From CAWEBF01 sp963807235 (lineage in GTDB: Bacteria > Acidobacteriota > Vicinamibacteria > Vicinamibacterales > UBA2999): a stretch of DNA of 64,000 bases. This document shows, piece by piece, positions 1 through 9,095 of the stretch; within the stretch, counting starts at the first letter, position 1; each line of letters begins with the position of its first letter. The notes beneath the pieces are model-generated. The model worked only from the letters and a program-made list of their open reading frames with translations, ran no database searches and was not told the origin of the DNA. The stretch lies in contig CAWEBF010000014.1 in the NCBI GenBank assembly GCA_963807235.1, forward strand, positions 1 to 64,000. The letters run 5' to 3'. A program made the translations under genes and the position numbers.

Positions 1-195
1 GCAGTGACACCAGGTCGGCGATTTTGACCACGAGGCGAACGCGTCACAGGCCCCGCGCGGCATGAACTCGGACAGCCTGTAGTTCACGAGCCCCCTCGAG
101 GCTTCGGAGAACGCCTGGGCTTGCGCTTCGGCGGACGGGATGACCAGGCCCAGCACGGCCATGGTGGCGACGGCAAACCGGTTCAGGCAACTCAT
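1..195 (-). CDS. N-terminus of a secreted protein, possibly tannase/feruloyl esterase-like (partial)
   Basis: The gene starts at the ATG at 195 and runs off the left edge, so only about 65 codons are visible. A GGGAGAG ribosome site lies 5 bases upstream. The first 25 residues form a signal peptide (a short basic start, a hydrophobic stretch MAVLGLVIPSA, then AQA), so the product is exported. The following GACDAF segment, and the sequence after a likely one-base shift near position 30, loosely recall the start of tannase/feruloyl esterases. That identity is a guess. It diverges from the FAD monooxygenase at 273. Confidence 0.45.
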   Translation of the reverse strand, partial: MSCLNRFAVATMAVLGLVIPSAEAQAQAFSEASRGLVNYRLSEFMPRGACDAFASWSKSPTWCHC

Positions 196-272
196 TGGAC
201 TCTCCCTCAACGAGCCAGATTGAATCCTGCCGCGGCGACGGTGTCAATCGCCGCCGTATAATGCCGCGGCAC

Positions 273-1878
273 ATGGCCGACCACAGCGTCTACGACGCAC
301 CCGTGCTCATCGCCGGCGGAGGCCTGGTGGGCCTGTCGGCGGCGATGTTCCTCGGCCAGCACGGCGTGCCGTCGCTGCTGGTCGAGCGGCTGCCGGCGGT
401 CTTCCACTTCCCCCGGGCGGCGTTCTTCCACATGCGCACGCTGGAGCTCTTTCGCTCCGCGGGGATCGAAACGCAGGTCGTCGAGGGATCGCGCAAGGAC
501 TTCGTCCCCGACGGCGGCATCGTGCTGATGGACACCGTGTCCGGACGCAAGCTGGCCGACATCATCGGCGACCTGAATGCCGGCGTGGACGCGGTCAGCC
601 CCTGCCGGCGGCTGTTCTTGAACCAACCAAACCTGGAGCCGATCCTCTTCGAACGCGCGCGCGAGGGCGGGGCCGAGCTGTTGCGGCAGCACGACGTGGT
701 GGGCGTCACGCAGGATCCGGACGGCGTATCGATGACGATTCGCCACGTGGATACCGTCCCGAACGCGAGGTGCGCGGGCGGTATCTCATCGGGGCCGACG
801 GTGCGCACTCGCGCGTGCGGGAGGTGCTGGGCATCGGGCGCTCCGGCAGGCCCGTGTTCTCGAACTCCGTCACGATCTATTTCACGGCCGATTTGTCGCG
901 CTGGCTCGCCGAGAACCCATCAGCGTCCTGTATGTGAAGAACCCGGCAATCAGCGGCTTCTTCCGGATGAATCGCGCCCAGACCTCGGGGTTCCTGGTCA
1001 TCAACACCGTGGGCGATCCCGGTGGATCCGGTGGCCGCGGCCAATGCCGCCGCCGACATCACGGAGCCCACGCTGATTCAGCACGTGCGCGCGGGGGCCG
1101 GCGTGGCCGACCTGGACGTGCGCATCGACGGCATCTCACGCTGGCGTGCCACCGCGGAAGTGGCCGAGACCTTTCGCGACGGCCGCGTGTTCCTGGCCGG
1201 CGACGCGGCGCACGTGATGCCGCCCAACGGCGGCTTCGGCGGCAATACCGGTATCCACGACGCACACAACCTGGCGTGGAAGCTGGCGCTCGCGCTGCAC
1301 GGCCAGGCGGGCGACGGCCTGCTGGCGTCCTACGATGCCGAACGGCGCCCTGCCTCGGCCTTCACCGCCGAGCAGGCGTTCACGCGATACGTGACGCGCA
1401 GCGCGCCATGGCTGCAGGTGGATCCCCCAATCGCATCGCCGGCCGCCGATTTCGACATTGAAATTGGCTACGTCTATGAGTCAGTGCGGTGATGCCGGAG
1501 CCGGGGGGCCCGAGCGGGCACATCGACCCACGCACCTCGCGGGGGGCGCCCGGCACGCGGCTGCCGCATGCATGGGTGCAGCGGCACGGTGAGCGCATGT
1601 CGACCCTGGACCTCACGAGTTCGTTTCTGCTGCTTGCCGGCCCGCAAGGCGCGGCGTGGTGCGACGCGGCCCGTGCGATCGAGTCACCCGCGATCACGGC
1701 GCACCGAATCGGCGAACACCTCGTGAGCGCCGACGGCAACCTCACCGAAGCGCTGGGGATCTCGGATCACGGGGCTGTGCTGGTGCGGCCCGACGGGTTC
1801 GTGGCGTGGCGGGCGGCCGATCCCACCGCCAACGCCAGCGTGCAGCTTCGTAGCGTGCTGACGCGCCTGCTGAGATAG
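273..1878 (+). pseudogene. FAD-dependent aromatic hydroxylase, broken by about four frameshifts
   Basis: Read across frames this is a full-length FAD monooxygenase of the phenol/polyketide hydroxylase type (PF01494 family), about 530 residues. The N-terminus carries the dinucleotide-binding motif (VLIAGGGLVGLSAA). Then come the GADGAHSRVR motif and the second FAD motif GRVFLAGDAAHVMPPNGGFG. The end (LGISDHGAVLVRPDGFVAWR) resembles the thioredoxin-like C-terminal domain of that family. Such enzymes hydroxylate aromatic rings with NAD(P)H and O2. The reading frame changes near 750, 918, 1018 and 1490. At 1018 one extra base in GATCCCGG restores the frame. The breaks may be sequence errors or real decay. 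The ATG at 273 is preferred over the ATG at 261. Confidence 0.75.
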
Positions 1879-1893
1879 GTCACACGCGGCGCG

Positions 1894-2466
1894 TCAACGG
1901 TCGTCGCGAAAGACCTCCGACAAGGGCAGTTCGAAGCCCGGTAGAAGAGACGTCGACAAGGCGTCGCCACGCTCGTGGGCGCGCTCAACCGGACGACCGA
2001 ACCCTTCACCCTCTCGAAGATAGATTCGCACCGTGTGGAGCTCGGGGTCGATGACCCAGTACTCCAAGACTCCCCGCTGCTCGAACAGCCGTCGCTTCAG
2101 CGTCTCATCTCGAGTGCGTGTGCTGGGGGACGCCACCTCGATGACAAGCTCGGGCGCACCGGTCACGTGCTTCGGTGTCAGAATGACTCGCTTCCGCTCG
2201 TTCGAGATGTAGAGCAGGTCCGGCTCGACGACATCGATGTCCGACAGCAGCACGTCGAAGGGCGCAACGAACACTTCGCCGATGGGGTTCGAGCGCAGCC
2301 AGACGTGGATCGCCGCGTGCAGTGCTCCGACTACGCGCTGATGTCCCAGGTTGGGTGAAGGCGTCACGAAATGCTCTCCGTCAATCAGCTCGTGACGTTT
2401 CCCGTCGTCGGGAAACAGCACGAAGTCGTCGTAGGTGAGCTTCACCCGAGGGCTTGCGGGGTTCAC
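1894..2466 (-). CDS. Uma2 family protein (DUF820, PD-(D/E)XK nuclease fold)
   Basis: A 190-residue protein with the Uma2/DUF820 pattern: LTYDDF near the start, GKRHELIDGEHFV, then DVVEPDLLYISNER, PELVIEVASPSTRTRD and EYWVIDPE. The E/D-x-V-x-PD and E-V-x-SPS-T segments carry the acidic residues of the PD-(D/E)XK fold. The family is a predicted restriction-like endonuclease, but its cellular role is unknown. The GTG at 2466 is chosen because GGGAG lies 7 bases upstream and the family normally starts just before LTYDDF; the frame remains open 34 codons further up. It stands alone between a plus-strand gene and the MFS gene. Confidence 0.85.
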   Translation of the reverse strand: MNPASPRVKLTYDDFVLFPDDGKRHELIDGEHFVTPSPNLGHQRVVGALHAAIHVWLRSNPIGEVFVAPFDVLLSDIDVVEPDLLYISNERKRVILTPKHVTGAPELVIEVASPSTRTRDETLKRRLFEQRGVLEYWVIDPELHTVRIYLREGEGFGRPVERAHERGDALSTSLLPGFELPLSEVFRDDR

Positions 2467-2617
2467 GTCGTGGCTCCCAGGCACTGGCTCATTGTACGCC
2501 TGTCGATCGCACACGCGGTGCCAGTGTCTGGGCCGTGCATTGGGCAGGGCGCAATCGAGTCCTAGCAACCGGAGTGGCAGGAATCTCGACCTCGCGGATC
2601 GCCAGAGTGGTCGATAA

Positions 2618-3793
2618 CTACGACCGCGATGACGACGCGAGTGCCAGCCCGGCCACTGCAGTGGCGGCGGCCGTCAGCCCCCACGCCGTCAGCAGGCCCT
2701 GCTGGATCAGGAAACCGGCCAGCACTGGCCCGACGATCGACGCGCACGAGTTGAGCGATTGCATCAGCCCCAGCACGGCGCCCTGCTCGTCTCGCGGCGC
2801 GGCGTGCGTGATGAGGCTCGTGAGCGCGGGCCGTACCAGCGAGCCCATCGACAGCACGGCCGTGGCCACGATGAGCATGGGGATCGACGCCACGAACGCC
2901 ATCAGCGCATAGCCGCCCACATAGCCGACAAAGCCGGCGAGGTTGAGCCGCGATTCGCCGAAGCGCTTCACGAGGCGCCCCAGCGCGGGGCCTTGCCAGA
3001 TCACGCCGAAGATGCCGGCCAGGGCCCAGGCATACCCCACTTGCTCCGGCCCGAAGGCCTGGCCTTCCCAGGTGAGCCGGCGCTCGAGCACCAGGGGCAT
3101 CCCCGACACGAACATCGCGAAGCCGAGCGCGAAGAGCGCGAACTGCCAAAGCCGGGACGACAGCGCCGGCTGCGAGAAGTACGCGGCGTAGGCGCGCCAG
3201 TCGAAGAGCGACAGCCGCCGCCCGGACGCGGGCCCACCCGCGCCTCCCGGCGTCACCGACGGCAGCAGCAGCCACGTGGTGACGACGCTCGTCGCCGACA
3301 GCGCCGCGGCTACGAAGATGGGCAGCCGGTAGTCGTACCCGGCCAGCAGGCCTGACACCGCGGGCCCCACCAGGAACCCGAGGCCGAAGGCGATGCCGAT
3401 GATGCCGAACGACTTCGCCCGTTCTTCAGGGCGCGTGACGTCGGCGATATAGGCCTGGGCCAGCGACAGGTTGCCGGCCGTGGCGCCGTCGATCGCGCGA
3501 GACAGGAAGAGCACCCAGAGATTTGGCGCGAACGCCGTGATGATGAAGCCGATGCACGTGCCGATCTGACTGGCAATGAGGAGCGGCTTGCGGCCCATCG
3601 TGTCGGACCATCGCCCGAGGATGGGCCCAGACACCAGCTGGCATGCCGCGTAGATGCCGATCAGCCAGCCCACTTGAAACGGGCTGGCGCCCATGCGTTC
3701 CGCGTAGAACGGCAGCAGCGGAATCATGATGGTGAGACCCAGCACGTCCACCGCCACGATCAGAAAAACAGAGAGCAGCGGCCCGGAAAACAC
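2618..3793 (-). CDS. MFS transporter, TetA/TCR-like drug efflux family
   Basis: A 391-residue, roughly 12-helix inner-membrane protein. The loop between helices 2 and 3 has the major-facilitator motif A (GRWSDTMGRKPLL), and helices 4-5 carry the proline/glycine-rich pattern of the antiporter subgroup (GLGFLVGPAVSGLLAG). These features fit proton-coupled export of small hydrophobic compounds, as in TetA-like pumps, but the substrate cannot be read from sequence. It diverges from the DUF5916 gene, whose start is 57 bp away, so both promoters lie in 3794-3850. No TetR-type repressor is adjacent. Confidence 0.85.
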   Translation of the reverse strand: MFSGPLLSVFLIVAVDVLGLTIMIPLLPFYAERMGASPFQVGWLIGIYAACQLVSGPILGRWSDTMGRKPLLIASQIGTCIGFIITAFAPNLWVLFLSRAIDGATAGNLSLAQAYIADVTRPEERAKSFGIIGIAFGLGFLVGPAVSGLLAGYDYRLPIFVAAALSATSVVTTWLLLPSVTPGGAGGPASGRRLSLFDWRAYAAYFSQPALSSRLWQFALFALGFAMFVSGMPLVLERRLTWEGQAFGPEQVGYAWALAGIFGVIWQGPALGRLVKRFGESRLNLAGFVGYVGGYALMAFVASIPMLIVATAVLSMGSLVRPALTSLITHAAPRDEQGAVLGLMQSLNSCASIVGPVLAGFLIQQGLLTAWGLTAAATAVAGLALASSSRS

Positions 3794-3850
3794 GAACGCT
3801 CATCATGTCATAGGGCCAGCGAGGCTTCGCGCGGCGGCAGCCCACCCGGT

Positions 3851-6136
3851 ATGATCTCCCTGGTGCCTCTCCCCTGGTCGTGGCGAAGTCTCGCCGGTGT
3901 GTTCTTCGTGCTTGCGGCGGGTACCGAGTCCTGGGCGCAGGACGCATCCGAGCTGGACGCGCCGTTCTCCTTCAGCGGGCCCCCTGCCCCGCCGCCGCCC
4001 GGCGTCATCACGCGCGATGACGAAGGCCGGGCCACCGTTCGCGCCGTTCGCCTGACGGCGCCGCTGCGTGTGGACGGCCGGCTGGACGAAGCCATCTACG
4101 GCGCGCTGCCTCCGATAGGCGACTTCATCCAGCAGGAGCCGCTGGAGGGACCACCCGCCACGGAAAAGACCGAGGTGTGGCTGCTGTTCGACGACGAGGC
4201 GTTGTACGTCAGCTTCCGGTTGTGGGAGAGCCGTCCCGACAACCTGGTGGCCAACGAGATGCGGCGCGACAGCAACAACATCTTCCAGAACGACCACGTG
4301 GCGTTCCTCATCGATCCCTTCTACGACCGCCGCAACGGGATCGAGTTCGCGATCAATCCGCTGGGCGGCCGATGGGACGGCCAGATCTCGAACGAAAGCG
4401 CCTTCAGTGCGGACTGGAATCCGATCTGGGACGTCAAAGTGGGACGCTTCGACGGCGGCTGGACAGTGGAAACCGCCATCCCATTCAAGTCGCTGCGCTA
4501 CAGGCCGGGCCGAGCCCAGATCTGGGGCTTCAACGCGCGGCGCACGAACAGGACGAAGAACGAAACGTCGTTCCTGACTCGCATCCCCCGGGCCATGGGA
4601 CAAACGGGCCTCTTCCGCGCGTCGCTGGCCGCGACGATGGTCGGCCTCGAGGTTCCGCAGGGGTCCCGGAACATCGAGGTCAAGCCCTACGCGGTGTCGA
4701 GCGTGCAGACGGATCAGACAACGGTCCCACGCGTGCGCAACGACCCCTCGGCGGACATCGGCGTGGACGTGCGCTATGGCCTCACGCAGAATCTCTCGGC
4801 CGACTTCACCTACAACACCGATTTCGCGCAGGTGGAGGCCGACGAACAGCAGGTCAACCTCACGCGCTTCAGCCTGTTCTTCCCGGAAAAGCGTGAGTTC
4901 TTCCTGGAGAACCAGGGAGTGTTCGGCTTCGGCGGGCAGGGCGCCAATGCGTCCGGCGACACGCCGGTCATGTTCTACAGCCGGAGAATCGGCTTCGATC
5001 AAGGACTGGCGATCCCGATCGAGGCCGGTGGGCGGATGACCGGTCGTGCGGGCCGCTACAGCATGGGCATGCTGAACATCACTTCCAACGACGACCGGCA
5101 GGTGGGCCTGGGGCGCACCAACTTCTCAGTGGCGCGGCTTCGCCGCGACATCCTGCGCCGGAGCAGCATTGGTGTCCTTGCGACCAGCCGGTCTCAGGTA
5201 CCTGGCGCGCCCGGCAGCAACCAGATGTACGGCGCCGACGGCACGTTTGCCTTCTTCAACAACCTGACCCTCAACACGTATTGGGCGCGCACGCAGACTC
5301 CCGGCGTCTCGACGGAGGACACGAGCTACCGCGCCGTCATGGACTACGCCGGCGACCGCTACGGCGTCGCGTTGGAGCACCTGGCTGTCGGCGACAACTT
5401 CCTGCCCGAGATCGGGTTCGTGCGGCGAGACGATATCCGAAAGTCGCTGGCGCGGTTTCGCTTCAGCCCTCGACCGGGGGGCGGCGGGCGCGTGCGACGC
5501 TACAACTGGAACTCATCGGGAACCTACATCGAGAACTGGGCCGGGCGCGTGGACACGCGATCGCTGCAATCCGAGTTCTCGATCGAATTCCAGAGCAGCG
5601 ATGCGATCCACATCGGCGGCATGAGCACCTACGAGTACCTGCCGGAGCCGCTGCGCATCGTCGGGCTGACCGTGCCGGCCGGCGGCTATGACTACGGCAG
5701 CGGATGGCTGGGCGCGACCTTCGGCCGCCAGCGCCGGATATCCGGAAGCGTGTTCCTGGAGCACGGGACGTTCTACGACGGGCACAAAACCACGCTCAAC
5801 GTGAACCAGGGTCGCATCAACCCGACTCCCCAGCTGGCGCTCGAGCCCAGCTACCAGGGCAACTGGGTGGACCTGCTCGTGGGGTCCTCCACCACGCACC
5901 TGGTGGGCACGCGCGCCACCTACACGGTGACGCCGGCGATGTTCACGAGCGCCCTCGTGCAATACAACACGGGCGCGCGGTCGGTCTCGGCCAACGTGCG
6001 GTTCCGGTGGGAGTACCGGCCAGGCAGCGAGCTGTTCGTGGTCTACAACGAGCAGCGCGACACCGCGACGGTGCGTTTCCCTGAGCTGCAGGCACGCGCG
6101 TTCATCGTGAAGGTGAACAGATTGGTGCGTTTCTAG
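3851..6136 (+). CDS. DUF5916 protein: CBM9-like domain plus outer-membrane barrel
   Basis: A 761-residue exported protein. The start ATG at 3851 precedes a clear signal peptide (WSWRSLAGVFFVLAAGTESWAQ). Residues of about 55-250 form a carbohydrate-binding-family-9-like module, with the VDGRLDEAIY start and KTEVWLLFDDEALYVSFR. The rest resembles the DUF5916 beta-barrel, with the typical FSLFFPEKREFFLENQGVFGFG segment. The protein ends in aromatic-rich strands and a final RF, as in outer-membrane barrels. The family is common in Acidobacteriota and Bacteroidota; the ligand is unknown. The open frame extends upstream to 3674, but that part overlaps the divergent MFS gene and lacks a signal peptide. 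Confidence 0.85.
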   Translation: MISLVPLPWSWRSLAGVFFVLAAGTESWAQDASELDAPFSFSGPPAPPPPGVITRDDEGRATVRAVRLTAPLRVDGRLDEAIYGALPPIGDFIQQEPLEGPPATEKTEVWLLFDDEALYVSFRLWESRPDNLVANEMRRDSNNIFQNDHVAFLIDPFYDRRNGIEFAINPLGGRWDGQISNESAFSADWNPIWDVKVGRFDGGWTVETAIPFKSLRYRPGRAQIWGFNARRTNRTKNETSFLTRIPRAMGQTGLFRASLAATMVGLEVPQGSRNIEVKPYAVSSVQTDQTTVPRVRNDPSADIGVDVRYGLTQNLSADFTYNTDFAQVEADEQQVNLTRFSLFFPEKREFFLENQGVFGFGGQGANASGDTPVMFYSRRIGFDQGLAIPIEAGGRMTGRAGRYSMGMLNITSNDDRQVGLGRTNFSVARLRRDILRRSSIGVLATSRSQVPGAPGSNQMYGADGTFAFFNNLTLNTYWARTQTPGVSTEDTSYRAVMDYAGDRYGVALEHLAVGDNFLPEIGFVRRDDIRKSLARFRFSPRPGGGGRVRRYNWNSSGTYIENWAGRVDTRSLQSEFSIEFQSSDAIHIGGMSTYEYLPEPLRIVGLTVPAGGYDYGSGWLGATFGRQRRISGSVFLEHGTFYDGHKTTLNVNQGRINPTPQLALEPSYQGNWVDLLVGSSTTHLVGTRATYTVTPAMFTSALVQYNTGARSVSANVRFRWEYRPGSELFVVYNEQRDTATVRFPELQARAFIVKVNRLVRF

Positions 6137-6150
6137 ATCCGGAGAAGCTC

Positions 6151-6534
6151 ATGGAGAGGTCTGTCGAAATCCTTGCGGTCATTCTGTTCGCCGTGATCGG
6201 TCTCTCGCACCTTGTTCAACCCAAGGCCTGGGTCGAGTACTTCATCCTTCTGCGAGGCAAAGGCGAAGCCGGTGCCTTCGTGGACGGGTTCATACATCTG
6301 CCGCTCGCCGGATTGATCGTCGCGTTCCACAACGTATGGTCGGGGATACCGGCCGTGCTGACGGTCCTGGGCTGGTGCTTCCTCATCAAGAGCGTGCTGC
6401 GCTTCTGCCTGCCGAAGCTGGGCGTGCGGATGATGGGGCGGGTCTCCATGGAGCGGTCATGGGAGTTCCAGGCGGCTGGCGCCGTCCTTGTAGGTCTTGC
6501 CGGCCTCATTGGTTACGGGGCCTACCGTGGCTAG
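6151..6534 (+). CDS. small four-helix membrane protein, unknown
   Basis: A 127-residue hydrophobic protein with about four membrane segments (near residues 4-22, 48-66, 68-88 and 107-124) and short charged loops. I do not recognise the family. It begins 14 bases after the DUF5916 stop, with CGGAGAAG as a ribosome site, so the two are probably cotranscribed. There is no cofactor motif, and no histidine or cysteine cluster suggests a redox role. The start ATG is well supported by the ribosome site. Confidence 0.7.
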   Translation: MERSVEILAVILFAVIGLSHLVQPKAWVEYFILLRGKGEAGAFVDGFIHLPLAGLIVAFHNVWSGIPAVLTVLGWCFLIKSVLRFCLPKLGVRMMGRVSMERSWEFQAAGAVLVGLAGLIGYGAYRG

Positions 6535-6790
6535 TCTTCCGCTGGCAGGCCCGTAGCCTCGTGGGTCTCTACGACGTCGGGCGCGCCATTGTAGAGGATC
6601 GTCAAGGCATGAAAAACGAAAGCCGGGGCCCCTTCCGTCGAAGGCCTGGTGGCACCTATCCCCCTCACTATCAGTCGTTTGCGGCCTTGACATCGAGGGG
6701 TCGAGGGGTTGTTCCGACCCGTCCACGCGACCATAGTGAGTCCGTACTATTGCGCCGCGCGCCGCGCGTCCGTAAAGTGGGCTGTCACGC
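6535..6790. other. intergenic region, probable promoter for the redox cluster
   Basis: This 256-base gap holds no gene I can support. It contains a tandem TCGAGGGG doublet near 6693-6709 and an 8-bp inverted repeat, CTCACTAT near 6665 and ATAGTGAG near 6733, on either side of it. A promoter for the downstream 6791-9628 cluster should lie here, but I could not identify clear -35/-10 boxes. Confidence 0.3.
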
Positions 6791-7342
6791 ATGCAGACGA
6801 CGTTTCTCGATCGCATCAACAGCACCTGGCACGAGCGGGCCCTGCAGGGCTTCATGGTGATCGTGCTCGCCCACTGGGCCGAGCACCTGCTGCAAGCCGT
6901 TCAGATTTATGCGCTCGGATGGCCGGTCCCCGCGGCGCGGGGAGCGCTCGGCTACTTCTTTCCATACCTGGTGTCGTCCGAGATGCTGCACTACGGGTAC
7001 GCCCTGGTGATGCTGACGGGCCTGTTCCTGCTGCGCCCCGGCTTCACAGGCGTGGAGGATCGGCGGTGGTGGACCATCGCGCTCGGCATCCAGTTCTTCC
7101 ACCACATCGAACACTTCCTGCTCCAGGGCCAGTACCTCTTGGGCCAGAACCTGTTCGGACGGCCCGTACCCACGAGCCTCGTACAGCTGTGGGTCCCGCG
7201 CGTCGAGCTGCACCTCTTCTACAACACCATCGTGTTCATCCCGATGATCGTCGCGATGTACTTCCATATGTTCCCGCCACCGTCGAAGAAGATGAGCTGC
7301 ACCTGCGCGTGGCACCGGGGGCTCTCGCACGCGACTTCATAA
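6791..7342 (+). CDS. histidine-rich integral membrane protein, unknown
   Basis: A 183-residue protein with about four membrane helices and histidines placed within or next to them: VLAHWAEHLLQAVQ (helix 1), SEMLHYGYAL, IQFFHHIEHFLLQGQYL and HLFYNTIVFIP, ending in MYFHMF. The repeated H-x3-H and HH-x2-EH spacing could ligate haem or metal, but I know no family with this exact pattern. It is the first gene of a cluster with FixH/YtkA-like and NapH/CcoG-like proteins. The last 25 residues (after MFPPPSKK) look unnatural and may reflect a one-base shift near 7335 that also hides the start of the next gene. Confidence 0.65.
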   Translation: MQTTFLDRINSTWHERALQGFMVIVLAHWAEHLLQAVQIYALGWPVPAARGALGYFFPYLVSSEMLHYGYALVMLTGLFLLRPGFTGVEDRRWWTIALGIQFFHHIEHFLLQGQYLLGQNLFGRPVPTSLVQLWVPRVELHLFYNTIVFIPMIVAMYFHMFPPPSKKMSCTCAWHRGLSHATS

Positions 7343-7367
7343 GGCCGTCCGGCTGACGTCGGCGACA

Positions 7368-7721
7368 GTGCTGGCGGCCGCCCTCGCGGCCTGCGGAGCC
7401 GGCACCACGGACATCACGGCGGCGTGGACTCTTGACCCCGCGCCGCCAGCCATGGGACACGACACCATCACGCGCATCACGCTGCGAGACGACATGAATG
7501 CACCTGTCGTCGGGGCGAAGCTGCGGCTCGAGGGGCACATGTCTCACCCCGGCATGACACCTGTCGTGACCAAGGTGACCGAGCGCGGCGCCGGCGAATA
7601 CGAGGCACGGATTCAGTTCTCAATGGCCGGCGACTGGGTCCTGGTGCTGACCGGCGAGTTGCCGGGCGGAGACCGTGTGACCAGGCAGCTGGACGTCGTC
7701 GGGGTCCGGCCAGCCGAGTAA
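7368..7721 (+). CDS. FixH/YtkA-like lipoprotein, start uncertain
   Basis: The product is a periplasmic beta-sandwich protein of about 110 residues: a lipobox (VLAAALAAC), then RLEGHMSHPGMTPVVTKVTERGAGEYEARIQFSMAGDWVLVLTGEL, the core of the FixH/YtkA-like fold found beside cytochrome oxidase assembly and copper proteins. The histidine and methionines in HMSHPGM could bind copper. The GTG at 7368 leaves a signal peptide of only 8 residues. The in-frame sequence upstream (KAVRLTSAT) fits a longer signal, but no start codon exists before the stop at 7293. An undetected shift near 7335 would link it to an ATG at 7292. Confidence 0.65.
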   Translation: MLAAALAACGAGTTDITAAWTLDPAPPAMGHDTITRITLRDDMNAPVVGAKLRLEGHMSHPGMTPVVTKVTERGAGEYEARIQFSMAGDWVLVLTGELPGGDRVTRQLDVVGVRPAE

Positions 7722-7724
7722 CCC

Positions 7725-9095
7725 GTGGACCTCCTGCGCCTGCCCATCCTCGGCGCGGTGCTCCGGTGGCGCCGCCTGCGCCTGACGATGCAGCTCGCGC
7801 TCCTGGCCGTCGCGGCCGCGCTCGTGGTGCACGGCCTCGTCGGCCCGCAGATCGGGCCGCGCAACCTCGCAACCGTCGCGACCTCCATCCACTGGCGAGG
7901 GCTCCTGGTCATCGGCCTGCTGATCGCGGGCAACGTGTTCTGCGCGGCCTGCCCGATGGTGCTGGCGCGCGACGCGGGCCGCCGCGTGTTCCACGCCAAG
8001 TGGCGATGGCCACGCCGCCTGCGCGGCAAGTGGCTGGGGATCCTGTTGCTCGTGGGCGTGCTCTACGCCTACGAGCTGTTCGACGTCTGGTCGCTGCCCG
8101 CGGCCACGGCGTGGATCATCCTCGGCTATTTCGGCGCGGCGATGGCCGTGGACATGCTGTTTGCCGGCGCGGTGTTCTGCAAGCACCTGTGCCCGATTGG
8201 CCAGTTCAACTTCGTGGCGTCCACCGTGTCGCCGACCGAGCTGCGCGTCATCAGCCGCGACACGTGCCGGACGTGCGGGACGGCGGACTGCATCAAGGGG
8301 CGCAGGGATCCCGCCCAGCCGGCGGTCGTTCGGCAGCGCGGCTGTGAGCTGGCTCTCTTCCTGCCGGCCAAGGTCGGCAACCTGGATTGCACGCTCTGCT
8401 TCGACTGCGTGCGGGCATGCCCGCACGACAACATCGCGCTGATCACGCGTGCGCCAGGCGCGGAGCTGCTGCACCCCGGCCGTCGCTCTGGCATCGGCAC
8501 GCTGGCCCGCCGGCCGGATCTGGCGTGGCTGGCCCTCGTGTTCGTGGCGGCGTCCCTCGTGTCCGCGTTTGCCATGACCGCGCCGGCGAGCGCACTTGAA
8601 CAGCGTGTCGCGAGCGCGCTCGGCGTCATGTCGGAAGCGCCGGCGCTGGGCATCCTGTTCGTGGTGGGTGTGCTGGTGCTGCCGGCGCTGCTCGTCCGGC
8701 CGACCGCCGCCCACCACGCGGTGGCGCTCGTGCCCCTGGGCTTCGGCGTGTGGGTGGCGCACTACGCGTTTCACCTGCTCACCGGCGCGCTGACCCTCGT
8801 GCCCGTGACGCAGGCCGCGGCCATCGACGCAACGGGATGGGCGGTCCTGGGCGAACCGGCCTGGACGTGGGTGGGCATGCAGCCGGGCGGCGTTTTGCCG
8901 GTCCAGATCGGGCTGGTCCTGCTGGGCGCGTGCGGCTCGATGGGGCTGCTTCAGGCGCTGGCGCGACGCGAGCACGAATCACCACCGACACGACTGTCGG
9001 CGCCATGGTTCGCGCTGGTCGCCGTCCTGGCGGCCGCCGCCGTGTGGACGTTCGTGCAGCCGATGGAGATGCGCGGCGTGGGGCGACTCGGATGA
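7725..9095 (+). CDS. polytopic 4Fe-4S membrane protein, NapH/CcoG-like with a long C-terminal membrane extension
   Basis: A 456-residue membrane ferredoxin starting at the GTG at 7725. The N-terminal half has about four helices with cysteine pairs CAACP and CKHLCPIGQ, as in NapH/NosR-type proteins. A ferredoxin region follows, with CRTCGTADC and CTLCFDCVRACP for one or two 4Fe-4S clusters. Unlike NapH or CcoG, about five more helices follow (residues 260-455), with a histidine-bearing helix HYAFHLLTGAL. The role is probably electron transfer across or along the inner membrane. It lies 3 bases after the FixH-like gene and overlaps the next gene in ATGA. The pairing with FixH-like proteins resembles cbb3-oxidase or nitrogen-oxide reductase accessory modules; no terminal reductase is nearby. 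Confidence 0.8.
   Translation: MDLLRLPILGAVLRWRRLRLTMQLALLAVAAALVVHGLVGPQIGPRNLATVATSIHWRGLLVIGLLIAGNVFCAACPMVLARDAGRRVFHAKWRWPRRLRGKWLGILLLVGVLYAYELFDVWSLPAATAWIILGYFGAAMAVDMLFAGAVFCKHLCPIGQFNFVASTVSPTELRVISRDTCRTCGTADCIKGRRDPAQPAVVRQRGCELALFLPAKVGNLDCTLCFDCVRACPHDNIALITRAPGAELLHPGRRSGIGTLARRPDLAWLALVFVAASLVSAFAMTAPASALEQRVASALGVMSEAPALGILFVVGVLVLPALLVRPTAAHHAVALVPLGFGVWVAHYAFHLLTGALTLVPVTQAAAIDATGWAVLGEPAWTWVGMQPGGVLPVQIGLVLLGACGSMGLLQALARREHESPPTRLSAPWFALVAVLAAAAVWTFVQPMEMRGVGRLG

Noticed and set aside
6660..6745. CTCACTAT/ATAGTGAG inverted repeat as an operator
   Set aside because: Only 8 bases with a long spacer and no support from context; chance occurrence is likely. Mentioned in the intergenic entry only.
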